Position numbers and translations under genes: made by a program
The notes under the pieces: model-generated
Databases searched by the model: none
The model's input: the letters and a program-made list of their open reading frames with translations, nothing else
Told to the model about the DNA's origin: nothing
Origin: Polaromonas sp.
Lineage (GTDB): Bacteria; Pseudomonadota; Gammaproteobacteria; Burkholderiales; Burkholderiaceae_C
Length of the DNA: 47,638 nucleotides
Assembly: GCF_029945895.1 (NCBI RefSeq)
Contig: NZ_JAQSDL010000040.1
Location: forward strand, 1 to 47,638
Direction of reading: 5' to 3'
Part shown: piece after piece, positions 38,006 to 46,035 of the stretch
Position numbering within the stretch: position 1 is the first letter of the stretch
How the letters are laid out: each line of letters opens with the position of its first letter

Positions 38006-40681
38006 ATGAGCGTACGCAATCTCGAGCCCCTGTTTCACCCCGCCTCTGTGGCCCTGATAGGCGCCTCTGACCGCGAGGGCAGTCTGGGGGCTGTGGTCCT
38101 GCGCAACCTCAGGGCGGACGGATTTCATGGGCCGGTCTGGCCGGTCAACCACCGGCATACCGAGGTTGGCGGAGGCTCGGCCTGGCCCGATGTCGAGTCC
38201 CTGCCGCAGGCGCCGGACCTGGCCATCATCTGCACGCCGGCCGAGACGGTGCCCGACCTGATCACGGCCCTGGGCCGCAAGGGAACGCGCGCCGCCATTG
38301 TGCTGTCGGCTGGGCTCAAGCAGGCCCCGGCGGCGGGCGGGCCCACGCTTGAGCAGGCCATGCTGGATGCGGCGCGGCCCTGGCTGCTGCGCATCCTGGG
38401 GCCCAACTGCATCGGGGCGCTTGTGCCGGGCATCGGGCTCAATGCCAGTTTTGCGCCCGGCAATGCCTTGCCCGGCAAGCTGGCCTTTGTGACGCAATCG
38501 GGCGCGCTGGCGACCGCCATGCTGGATTGGGCCAACAGCCGGGGCATCGGATTTTCGCATTTCATCTCGCTGGGCGACAGCGCCGACGTGGACTTCGGCG
38601 ATGTCATCGACTACCTGGCCAGCGATCCCGGAACGCGGGCCATCCTGATGTACATGGAGTCGGTCAAGGCCGCGCGCAAGTTCATGTCGGCGGCGCGCGC
38701 CGCCGCACGCAACAAGCCGGTGATTGTTGTCAAGGCCGGGCGTGCGCCGGAGGGCGCCCGGGCGGCAGCCTCGCACACCGGTGCGCTGGCCGGCTCCGAT
38801 GTGGTGTTCGACGCCGCCGTCCGCCGCGCCGGCATGCTCCGGGTGGACACCCTGGAGGCGCTGTTCGACGCGGCCGAAACCCTGACCCATGTGAAGGGCT
38901 GGCACGGCGAGCGGCTGGCCGTCCTGACCAACGGCGGCGGTGCCGGGGTGCTTGCCGCCGATGCGCTGGCGCTGGGCGGCGGCAAGCTGGCCCTGCTGGA
39001 TGACAGGACGCTGGAAGCGCTCAACCAGTGCCTGCCGCCTACCTGGTCGCACGGCAACCCCATCGATATCGTCGGGGACGCACCTGTCAGTCGGTATGAG
39101 GATGCGTTGAAGGTGTTGCTGGCCGCGCCCGAAGTCGATGGTGTGCTGTTCATCCATGCACCTACGGCCATTGTTCCGGCAGACCAGATTGCAGCGGCCT
39201 GCCTGCCTTTGATCCAGACGTCGGCCAAACCTGTGCTGACGTGCTGGCTGGGCGGCGCGGCGGTAGCGGCGGCCCGGCTGGCCAGTGCCGCGGCCGGTGT
39301 TGCCGGCTACAACACGCCGGAACGCGCTGCGGCGGCCTGGCTGCAACTGGCCACCTACGCGCGCAATCAGCAGGCGTTGCAGCAGCTCCCTGCATCCGCG
39401 CTGGAGGACTTCACGCCAGATCGACAACTGGCGCAGTCGCTGCTCGAGGACGCACTGCAGGAAGGCCGCGAGTGGCTCGGTGACGCGCAGGCCCAGGCGC
39501 TGTTGCGGGCCTACGGCATCCCCACGGTGCAGACCGTGCGGACCGGCGATGTCGAGGAGGCGGTCGCGGCGGCCAAGCGCATCGGGTACCCCGTGGCCTT
39601 GAAGATCGTGTCGCCCCAGGTCATCCACAAGTCTGATGTCGGCGGTGTGGCGCTCAACCTGGTTTCTGAAGAAGACCTCCGGCGCGCAGCCGGGAAGATG
39701 CGCCGGCAGGTGACTGGTCTGCTGCCGCAGGCGCAGATACTCGGCTTCACTGTGCAGGCAATGGCTGAACGCCCAGGGGCGCATGAACTGATCGTCGGTA
39801 TTGCCTCGGATCCCGTGTTCGGGCCGGTGATGTTGCTCGGCGAGGGAGGTGTTGCCGTCGAGTTGCACAAGAACCATGTGGTGGCGTTGCCGCCGCTCAA
39901 CACCCGCCTGGCGCAGGACATGCTCGCCGGCAGCAGGCTGTCGCTCCTGCTGGCGGGCTACCGCGGGCGACCGCCCGCCGACGAGGCAGCGCTGCTCGCC
40001 ACGCTGCTGAAGGTCTCACAGATGGCCTGCGACCTGGCCTGGCTGGCGGAACTCGACATCAACCCCCTGCTGGTGGATGAACACGGCGTGCTGGCGCTCG
40101 ATGCACGGGTCAGGTTGCGCCCGGTCCCGGCGGGCGAGCGCAGCCGCCTGGCCATCCGTCCCTACCCGCAGAACCTGGAAGAACATGTGAGCGTCAAAGG
40201 CCAGGACGTGCTGCTGCGCCCGATTCGCCCCGAGGATGGCCAGCGCCTGATGGCCTTTTATGCCGGAGCGTCGCCCGCCGACATGCGACTGCGGTTTTTC
40301 ATGGCCCGGCGCGAGGTACCGCATTCCGAACTGGCTCGTTACAGCCAGATCGACTATGACCGCGAGATGACCTTCGTGGCGATGGTGCCTCAGGCCGGTG
40401 GCGAGCCGCTCATGGTGGCAGAAGCGCGGGCCGTCTGCGACCCGGACAACCTGCAGGCGGAATTCGCGATCCAGGTGGCCACGGGCTGGCAAGGGCACGG
40501 CCTGGGGCGCCAGTTGATGGACAAGCTGATTCGCTACCTGCGCGAGCACGGCACTGCCGAGGTCGTGGGGCAATGCCTGCCGGAGAATGTGGGCATGGCC
40601 GCCCTGGCCCGCCAGACCGGTTTCGACGTGTCCATCGCCAGCGGGCAGGAAACCGTGGCCATGCGTCTGTCCTTGCGCTGA
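38006..40681 (+). CDS. ADP-forming acyl-CoA synthetase / GNAT acetyltransferase fusion (Pat-like)
   Basis: The 891-residue protein has a CoA-binding domain (about 1-130, 'HPASVALIGASDREGSLG'), a succinyl-CoA-ligase-like part with the phospho-His loop 'ASHTGALAGSD' (H257), and an ATP-grasp domain (about 485-700, 'GYPVALKIVSPQVIHKSDVGGVAL'). A C-terminal GNAT domain follows (about 725-891, 'LRPIRPEDGQRLMAF' and 'VATGWQGHGLGRQLMDKL'). Such proteins either make ATP from acyl-CoA or act as protein lysine acetyltransferases (Pat/PatZ). H257 is retained, so the ligase half may be active, which would give substrate-level ATP under oxygen limitation. CAAGGA precedes the chosen ATG. It is followed by a usp gene after 23 bases. 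Confidence 0.92.
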   Translation: MSVRNLEPLFHPASVALIGASDREGSLGAVVLRNLRADGFHGPVWPVNHRHTEVGGGSAWPDVESLPQAPDLAIICTPAETVPDLITALGRKGTRAAIVLSAGLKQAPAAGGPTLEQAMLDAARPWLLRILGPNCIGALVPGIGLNASFAPGNALPGKLAFVTQSGALATAMLDWANSRGIGFSHFISLGDSADVDFGDVIDYLASDPGTRAILMYMESVKAARKFMSAARAAARNKPVIVVKAGRAPEGARAAASHTGALAGSDVVFDAAVRRAGMLRVDTLEALFDAAETLTHVKGWHGERLAVLTNGGGAGVLAADALALGGGKLALLDDRTLEALNQCLPPTWSHGNPIDIVGDAPVSRYEDALKVLLAAPEVDGVLFIHAPTAIVPADQIAAACLPLIQTSAKPVLTCWLGGAAVAAARLASAAAGVAGYNTPERAAAAWLQLATYARNQQALQQLPASALEDFTPDRQLAQSLLEDALQEGREWLGDAQAQALLRAYGIPTVQTVRTGDVEEAVAAAKRIGYPVALKIVSPQVIHKSDVGGVALNLVSEEDLRRAAGKMRRQVTGLLPQAQILGFTVQAMAERPGAHELIVGIASDPVFGPVMLLGEGGVAVELHKNHVVALPPLNTRLAQDMLAGSRLSLLLAGYRGRPPADEAALLATLLKVSQMACDLAWLAELDINPLLVDEHGVLALDARVRLRPVPAGERSRLAIRPYPQNLEEHVSVKGQDVLLRPIRPEDGQRLMAFYAGASPADMRLRFFMARREVPHSELARYSQIDYDREMTFVAMVPQAGGEPLMVAEARAVCDPDNLQAEFAIQVATGWQGHGLGRQLMDKLIRYLREHGTAEVVGQCLPENVGMAALARQTGFDVSIASGQETVAMRLSLR

Positions 40682-40704
40682 TTTTTTTGACTGGGGAGAA
40701 AATT

Positions 40705-41169
40705 GTGTCCGCTTACCATCAGATTCTCGTTCCCTTCGACGGCAGCCCGACTTCGGAAAAAGCGCTGGACGAAGCCATTCGCCTGGCCGGGCTGACCGGC
40801 GCGCGGTTGCGGCTGATCCACGTGGTCGACGAGCTCAGTTACGTCAACGGGTTTGAGACGGCGATGAATTACGCCAATGAAATCGTGCCGCTGATGCAGG
40901 CGGCTGGTGAAAAACTGCTGGCACTCGGCCGGCAAAAGGCCGTGGACAAGGGCGTCGAGACCGACAGCGTGCTGATTGTGGGCGGGCCAGGTCGCGTCTG
41001 CGAACATGTGGCCGAGCAGGCCCGGAGCGTGAAGGCGGACCTGATTGTGGTTGGCTCACACGGCCGGCGCGGCATAGGCCGTGTGCTGATGGGCAGCGAC
41101 GCCGAACAGATTGTGCGGACCGCGCCGGTGCCGGTTCTGGTGGTGCGCGGGGCCGAGGATGCGGCCTAG
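40705..41169 (+). CDS. universal stress protein (UspA family)
   Basis: The 154-residue single-domain Usp begins 'MSAYHQILVPFDGSPTSEKAL' (GTG start, GGGGAGA upstream) and has the ATP loop GSHGRRGIGRVLMGSDAEQIV. It resembles the Usp at 3313-3783. It is in the FNR-boxed operon of the acyl-CoA synthetase. Its TAG stop lies inside the left terminal repeat of the MITE-like element, so the last residues may have been trimmed by that insertion. Confidence 0.93.
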   Translation: MSAYHQILVPFDGSPTSEKALDEAIRLAGLTGARLRLIHVVDELSYVNGFETAMNYANEIVPLMQAAGEKLLALGRQKAVDKGVETDSVLIVGGPGRVCEHVAEQARSVKADLIVVGSHGRRGIGRVLMGSDAEQIVRTAPVPVLVVRGAEDAA

Positions 41170-41436
41170 GGCCTGTTCACACTATTTATGCAAGATGCGT
41201 TGCGAGTCAAAAAGGCCATGCGCGAGGCGCAAAATGCAGCCGGGCTGGAGCCCGGCAAGGCTTTGCAACGCTGCGCATGGCCTTTTTGGCCGCAACCCGG
41301 AGGGAACGTGGTTAAAACAGCGCCACTCGTCGTTGCACTCCTAGCCCAGCCGCCCAGGCTGAGCGTCGTCGCGCGCCTAGATTGGCGCTGTTTTAACCAC
41401 GTTCGCACTTGTATAAGTAGGGTGAACAGGCCCTAG
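41166..41436. mobile_element. MITE-like nested inverted-repeat element
   Basis: The 271-base element is bounded by perfect 15-base inverted repeats (CTAGGGCCTGTTCAC at 41166-41180 and its complement at 41422-41436). Inside are two long hairpins. One has 15-base perfect arms 41209-41223/41273-41287 enclosing a GCCGGGCT/AGCCCGGC stem (41239-41256). The other has 22-base perfect arms 41304-41325/41383-41404. No transposase frame is present. The ends are CTAG, a palindrome that could be a 4-base target duplication. The stop codons of both flanking genes (TAG) lie in the terminal repeats. It probably ends transcription from both sides. Confidence 0.8.
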
Positions 41437-42218
41437 TTACAGCCCTGCTGGTTGACGATGGACTGCAGGGCGGCGGTGTCGAGGATGCGCACATGGCGCT
41501 GGTGGACATCGATGATGCCGTCTTCGGCAAACTTTGAGAAAGTACGGCTCACGGTTTCCAGCTTCATGCCCAGGTAGCTGCCGATTTCCTCGCGTGTCAT
41601 GCGCAGGACCAGCTCCAGCCCCGAGAAGCCCCGCGCGTGCAGCCGCTGCACCAGGTTCAGCAGGAAGGCCGCCACACGTTCTTCAGCCCGCATGCTGCCC
41701 AGGAGCAGCATCACGCCGTGTTCGCGCACGATCTCGCGGCTCATGATGCGGTGCACATGGTGTTGCAGTGCGTTGATCTCGCGCGAGAGCTCCCCGATGC
41801 GATTGAAAGGCATGACGCAGACCTCCGCATCTTCCAGGGCCACGGCATCGCAGGTGTGGCGGTCGTTGACGATGCCGTCCAGCCCGATCACCTCGCCAGC
41901 CATCTGGAAGCCGGTGACCTGGTCGCGGCCGTCGCCGGAGGTGACGCAGGTCTTGAAAAAGCCGGTACGAATGGCGAACAGCGACTCAAAAGGTTCGCCA
42001 TTGCGAAACAGGGTGGCGCCGCGTTTGACCTTGCGGCGCACGGCCACCACCTCGTCGATCCGTGCGAGCTCCTGCGGGCTCAGTCCCACCGGCATGCACA
42101 GTTCGCGAAGGTTGCAGTTCGAGCACGCCACCTTGATGGCTTTTTCATCGACAAACGGCGCGTCCGTGGCATGCATTACCAGATTCGCGGGGGGCGTACG
42201 TACGGGGATTTCCTTCAT
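41433..42218 (-). CDS. fnr: FNR-type Crp/Fnr transcription regulator, copy 2
   Basis: The 261-residue protein has 4Fe-4S ligands C32-xx-C35-x5-C41 and C134 (again 102 residues from C32), an FNR dimer helix ('SREIVREHGVMLLLGSMRAEERVAAFLLNL') and HTH 'GMKLETVSRTFSKF'. It is the classical arrangement with divergent hemN. The ATG at 42218 starts the family-like N-terminus; a longer frame from 42281 runs through the FNR box. It is a close paralogue of the protein at 7600-8388. The TAG stop lies in the right terminal repeat of the MITE-like element. Confidence 0.95.
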   Translation of the reverse strand: MKEIPVRTPPANLVMHATDAPFVDEKAIKVACSNCNLRELCMPVGLSPQELARIDEVVAVRRKVKRGATLFRNGEPFESLFAIRTGFFKTCVTSGDGRDQVTGFQMAGEVIGLDGIVNDRHTCDAVALEDAEVCVMPFNRIGELSREINALQHHVHRIMSREIVREHGVMLLLGSMRAEERVAAFLLNLVQRLHARGFSGLELVLRMTREEIGSYLGMKLETVSRTFSKFAEDGIIDVHQRHVRILDTAALQSIVNQQGCN

Positions 42219-42272
42219 GGGAGCGCCTTCTATGATCTTGATCAAATTGTGCGGTCCCCCGCCCCGGCGCCC

Positions 42273-42286
42273 TTGATCCATGTCAA
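42273..42286. promoter_or_regulatory. FNR-type site between fnr and hemN
   Basis: TTGAT-CCAT-GTCAA differs from the FNR consensus at one position. Its centre is about 60 bases before the hemN ATG and about 61 before the fnr ATG, so it fits class II activation of hemN and/or autoregulation of fnr. A second palindrome, TTGATCAA (42238-42245), lies nearer to fnr and lacks the N4 spacer. Confidence 0.75.
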
Positions 42287-42339
42287 GCGCTCAGGGGGGC
42301 AGACGCGGCACAGTCACTTACCTCCACGAGAAACATGTC

Positions 42340-43722
42340 ATGACCAATGTATCGCCCGATCTGCTCCAGCGATTCGACGTTCCGGGGCCGCGGTATACAT
42401 CCTACCCAACGGCCGATCGTTTCGTAGAAGCCTTTACCGCAGCGGACTATGGACAGGCCCTGGTCCAGCGCCGCACCGGCCCCGCCGGGCTGACCATGCC
42501 GCTGTCGCTGTATGTCCATATTCCGTTCTGCGAATCGCTTTGTTATTACTGCGCCTGCAACAAGATCATCACCAAGCACCACAACCGGGCCGTCAGCTAC
42601 CTGCGTTACCTGAGCCGCGAGATCGACCTGCACACGGCCCAGCTCGGCCAGGGCCAGACGGTCACCCAACTGCATCTGGGCGGCGGTTCCCCGACCTTCC
42701 TGTCCGACGATGAGTTGAGGGAACTCATGGCCATGCTCCGGCGCAGTTTCACGATGGTTCCCGGCGGCGAATACTCCATCGAGATCGACCCGCGCACGGT
42801 GGATGGCTCGCGATTGCGCGCCCTCGCCGACATGGGTTTTAACCGGCTGAGTTTTGGTGTGCAGGACTTTGATCCCGATGTCCAGAAGGCGGTGCACCGC
42901 GTCCAGCCTTATGAGCAGGTCAGCGAGCTGATGGCCCAGGCGCGTGAAGTGGGGTTTGACTCCATCAATGTGGACCTGATCTACGGCCTGCCGCGCCAGA
43001 CGCCTGAATCCTTTGCCCGCACGCTGGCCCAGGTGGCGCAGTTGAAGCCCGACCGCATTGCGCTGTATGCCTATGCCCACCTGCCCGAGCGCTTCAAGCC
43101 GCAGCGGCGTATTGTCTCCGCCGACTTGCCCGGCGCGGCGGCCAAGGTGGCCATGCTGTCGCAGTCACTCGCGGCCTTCATGGCCGCGGGGTATGTCTAC
43201 ATCGGCATGGACCACTTTGCGCTGCCCAACGACGCGCTGGCCGTCGCCAAGCGTCAGGGCCGGCTGCACCGCAACTTCCAGGGCTACAGCACCCAGCCCG
43301 ACTGCGACCTCATTGGACTGGGCGTCTCGGCCATCGGCCGCATCGGTGCGACCTACAGCCAGAACGCCAAGACGATGGAAGAGTATTGCGACCACCTGGA
43401 TCAGGGACGCCTGCCGGTGGTGCGCGGGCTGGCGCTCAACCGCGACGATCTCGCACGCCGGGCCGTGATCATGGCGCTGATGTGCCAGGGCCAGGTGCTC
43501 TTCGAATCGGTCGAACTGGCCTGGTTGCTCGACTTCCGCAGCTATTTCGCGGCCGAACTCGAGCAGCTGCGCAGTCTGGCAGATGCGGGTCTGGTACTTC
43601 TCGACGAATCCGGCATCCAGGTCACGGCGCAGGGCTGGTTCTTCGTGCGTGCGGTGGCCATGGTGTTCGACCGCTACCTGCAGGCCGACCGCAACCGCGC
43701 GAGGTTCTCGCGCATCATCTGA
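42340..43722 (+). CDS. hemN: oxygen-independent coproporphyrinogen III oxidase (radical SAM)
   Basis: The 460-residue protein has the radical SAM cluster motif C64-x3-C68-x2-C71 followed by C73 ('CESLCYYCAC'), the N-terminal 'VPGPRYTSYPTA' typical of HemN and the 'HLGGGSPTFL' segment. It makes protoporphyrinogen IX without O2, supplying haem for the cbb3 oxidase and other cytochromes at low oxygen. The ATG is 60 bases after an FNR box. It is followed by the TauE/SafE gene after 13 bases. Confidence 0.96.
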   Translation: MTNVSPDLLQRFDVPGPRYTSYPTADRFVEAFTAADYGQALVQRRTGPAGLTMPLSLYVHIPFCESLCYYCACNKIITKHHNRAVSYLRYLSREIDLHTAQLGQGQTVTQLHLGGGSPTFLSDDELRELMAMLRRSFTMVPGGEYSIEIDPRTVDGSRLRALADMGFNRLSFGVQDFDPDVQKAVHRVQPYEQVSELMAQAREVGFDSINVDLIYGLPRQTPESFARTLAQVAQLKPDRIALYAYAHLPERFKPQRRIVSADLPGAAAKVAMLSQSLAAFMAAGYVYIGMDHFALPNDALAVAKRQGRLHRNFQGYSTQPDCDLIGLGVSAIGRIGATYSQNAKTMEEYCDHLDQGRLPVVRGLALNRDDLARRAVIMALMCQGQVLFESVELAWLLDFRSYFAAELEQLRSLADAGLVLLDESGIQVTAQGWFFVRAVAMVFDRYLQADRNRARFSRII

Positions 43723-43735
43723 ACAGCTTGTTGCC

Positions 43736-44428
43736 ATGTCCACCACACTGGCTGTGACCGCCCTGATGATGGGGCTGGCCGGCGGTCCGCATTGCGCTGC
43801 CATGTGCGGCGCAGCTTGTGCGGGCATCTCTCGCCTGGGTCCGCGTCAGGGCGCGGGCGCGTCATCGCGTTCGCTCTGGAGTTTTCAGGCCGGGCGCCTC
43901 GCCGGGTACTCGCTGGCCGGCGCTGCTGCCGCGCTGGCCGTGCAGAGCCTGGCCTGGCTGACCACGAACACTGCAGCCCTGCGTCCGGTCTGGACGCTGT
44001 TTCATCTGGCTGTTCTGCTCTGGGGGCTGATGCTGCTGGCACAGGCCCGACAGCCGGCATGGGTCAGCGACGCCGGCCGCGCCGTCTGGGCGCGCATGCG
44101 GCCGTTGGCTGCTGCGCGTGGCGGCATCTTCGCCACCGGTGCGTTATGGGCCTTCATGCCCTGCGGCCTGCTGTATTCGGCGCTGCTGGTCGCGTCGCTC
44201 AGCGGCGGGCCGCTGGAGGGCGCATTGTCGATGGCGCTGTTCGCAGCCGGCAGCAGCGTATCGCTGATGCTCGTTCCCCTGCTGTACGACAAGCTGCAGG
44301 GCCGCGGGAACAAGCTCAAGCAGGACTGGGGAACACGCGCCGCTGGTGGCCTGCTGATCCTCGCGGCTGCCTGGGCACTCTGGGCGGATGCCTTTCACCG
44401 CTTTGCCGAGTGGTGCGGCCTGGGGTAA
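43736..44428 (+). CDS. TauE/SafE-type membrane protein (CcoS/DsbD-like neighbour of hemN)
   Basis: The 230-residue membrane protein has about six helices and two cysteine motifs, 'GGPHCAAMCGAACAG' near the N-terminus and 'FMPCGLLYSALL' in the middle. This is the pattern of the 'sulfite exporter TauE/SafE' (DsbD_2-like) family often found in cbb3 oxidase and haem clusters. There it is thought to act in copper or thiol handling for oxidase assembly rather than sulfite export. It forms an operon with hemN. Confidence 0.87.
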   Translation: MSTTLAVTALMMGLAGGPHCAAMCGAACAGISRLGPRQGAGASSRSLWSFQAGRLAGYSLAGAAAALAVQSLAWLTTNTAALRPVWTLFHLAVLLWGLMLLAQARQPAWVSDAGRAVWARMRPLAAARGGIFATGALWAFMPCGLLYSALLVASLSGGPLEGALSMALFAAGSSVSLMLVPLLYDKLQGRGNKLKQDWGTRAAGGLLILAAAWALWADAFHRFAEWCGLG

Positions 44429-44431
44429 CTG

Positions 44432-44508
44432 GCCCCCATGCTTGCCACTTCGTGTGCTGCGCTGCCCCCCGAGGGGCGTTCGCGCCTTGAGGCGGCCCGG
44501 CGGCGCGA
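44432..44508. repeat. GC-rich intergenic repeat, copy 1
   Basis: This 77-base unit of the form 'GCCCCCAYGCTT..CACTTCGTGT..TGCGCTGCCCCCCGAGGGG..TTCGCGCCTTGRGGCGGCCCGGCGGCGCGA' contains the CCCC-GA-GGGG hairpin. A second, slightly diverged copy follows after six bases. Both lie in the gap between two convergent genes. I recall this repeat as very frequent in Comamonadaceae genomes; it probably acts as a bidirectional terminator. Confidence 0.75.
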
Positions 44509-44514
44509 CATGTC

Positions 44515-44594
44515 GCCCCCACGCTTTTCACTTCGTGTAATGCGCTGCCCCCCCCGAGGGGGCTTTCGCGCCTTGGGGCGGCCCGGCGGCGCGA
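44515..44594. repeat. GC-rich intergenic repeat, copy 2
   Basis: This second direct copy of the preceding repeat is 80 bases long, with a longer CCCCC-GA-GGGGG stem. It ends nine bases before the stop of the converging nuclease gene. The differences between copies are mostly single substitutions and C-tract length. Confidence 0.75.
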
Positions 44595-44602
44595 AGCTGA
44601 CT

Positions 44603-45961
44603 CTAACGGAGTGTGACCGTCTCGAGGTAGAACGGCATGTGCACGTCCCAGTGCAGTTCGCGCTCGATGTGCTGACGCATCGCGTCGGCAGCTGCGGGTT
44701 CGCCGTGGGTGATGAAGGTCTGCCGGGGCGGCGCCTTGAAACCCCTGAGCCAGCTCAAAATTTCGGCGGCGTCGGCATGCGCCGACAGGTCGTCGAGCAT
44801 GGCGACTTCGGCCCGGATGGGCACGTCCTCGCCGAAGATACGCACCGTCGGTACACCCCCCGCGATGGAGGCGCCGCGGGTGCCGCCGGCCTGGAAGCCG
44901 GCGAACAGGATCGTGTTGCGCTTGTCGGGCGCAAAGGCCTTGAGGTGGTGCACCACGCGTCCGCCCGTGGCCATGCCGCTGGCGGAGATGATCACCATCG
45001 GACCATGGCGTGCGTTGAGCAAGCGAGATTCTTCCGGGGTCTGCACGATATGCGCGGCGTGCGCCAGTGCACTGCACTCGGCGGCTGTCAGCCGGAGTTC
45101 CGGTTTGTGTTTCAGGTACACCTGCATGGCATTGGCCGCCATGGGGCTGTTGAGGTACACCGGGATATCCTGGATCACGCCCTGGGCCTTGAGCAGCTGG
45201 ATGCAGTGCAGCAGGCTCTGGGCCCGGCCCACGGCGAAAGCCGGGATCACCACCACGCCGCCGCGCGCGGCGGTGCGGTTGATCACCTTGCCCAGTTCCA
45301 GCAGCGGATCCGAATTCTTGTGCGGGCGGTCGCCATAGGTGGATTCCACCACCAGGTAGTCGGCGCCGTCCATCGGCGCAGGGGGCTTGAGCACCAGGTC
45401 ATGGGGCCGGCCGATGTCCCCGGAAAACAGGATGGAGCGCGATCCGTCGTCCAGCCTGATAAACGAGGAGCCGACCATGTGGCCCGAGGGCGCCAGGCGG
45501 GCATGCAGGCCCGGTACGGGCTGCCAGTCGGTGTCATAGGGAACGGGCTGGAACAGCTTGAGGCAGGCCATTGCGTCCTCGCGGGTGTACAGCGGCAGCG
45601 CTTCTTCGTGCTTGGACAGCTTGTGGCGGTTGGTGTACTCGGCTTCTTCCTCCTGCAGATGCCCGGAGTCGGGAAGCAGGATGCGGCACAGGTCGTAGGT
45701 GGCGGGGCTGCAGAACACCTTGCCACGAAACCCCTGGCGGGCCAGCAGGGGAAGGTAGCCGCTGTGGTCGATGTGGGCGTGCGTGAGGATCACGGCGTCG
45801 ATCGAAGCCGGCTTCAGCGGTAGCGGCGCCCAGTTGCGCAGGCGCAGCAGTTTGTAGCCCTGGAACAACCCGCAATCGACCAGCACCCTGGCCTTGTCGT
45901 GCTGGATCAGGTATTTGGAACCGGTGACGGTATCGGTTGCGCCCAGGAATTGAAGTTTCAT
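44603..45961 (-). CDS. MBL-fold beta-CASP RNA-processing exonuclease
   Basis: The 452-residue protein has the metallo-beta-lactamase motif 2 'ILTHAHIDHSG' (about residues 58-68) and motifs 3 and 4 ('SGHMVGSSF', 'FSGDIG'). A beta-CASP insertion is shown by 'ESTYGDRPH', 'VIPAFAVGRAQSLL' and 'ISASGMATGGRVVHHL', and a C-terminal His 'DDLSAHADAAEIL' follows. It is of the YSH1/CPSF73-like bacterial type that cuts or trims RNA. In some proteobacterial low-oxygen loci a member of this family is present. It is a single gene, convergent with the TauE/SafE gene. Confidence 0.93.
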   Translation of the reverse strand: MKLQFLGATDTVTGSKYLIQHDKARVLVDCGLFQGYKLLRLRNWAPLPLKPASIDAVILTHAHIDHSGYLPLLARQGFRGKVFCSPATYDLCRILLPDSGHLQEEEAEYTNRHKLSKHEEALPLYTREDAMACLKLFQPVPYDTDWQPVPGLHARLAPSGHMVGSSFIRLDDGSRSILFSGDIGRPHDLVLKPPAPMDGADYLVVESTYGDRPHKNSDPLLELGKVINRTAARGGVVVIPAFAVGRAQSLLHCIQLLKAQGVIQDIPVYLNSPMAANAMQVYLKHKPELRLTAAECSALAHAAHIVQTPEESRLLNARHGPMVIISASGMATGGRVVHHLKAFAPDKRNTILFAGFQAGGTRGASIAGGVPTVRIFGEDVPIRAEVAMLDDLSAHADAAEILSWLRGFKAPPRQTFITHGEPAAADAMRQHIERELHWDVHMPFYLETVTLR

Positions 45962-46035
45962 GGGTTCAGTCTAGAAAGAGCGGTGGCGGACCTGTTTGCG
46001 GTGGATCAACAGGGCTGGACGTGACGAACCCACTT

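Noticed and set aside
37994..39877. 627-codon open frame antisense to the acyl-CoA synthetase
   Set aside because: Arg/Gln/Gly-rich shadow frame with no recognisable domain, while the plus strand gives clear domains.
41166..41436. CRISPR or tRNA-like structure in the hairpin region
   Set aside because: Arms are inverted, not direct, repeats with no spacers, and no cloverleaf or anticodon arm could be drawn.
44438..45823. 461-codon plus-strand frame across the paired repeats and the nuclease gene
   Set aside because: Antisense shadow of the beta-CASP nuclease that begins inside the non-coding repeats.
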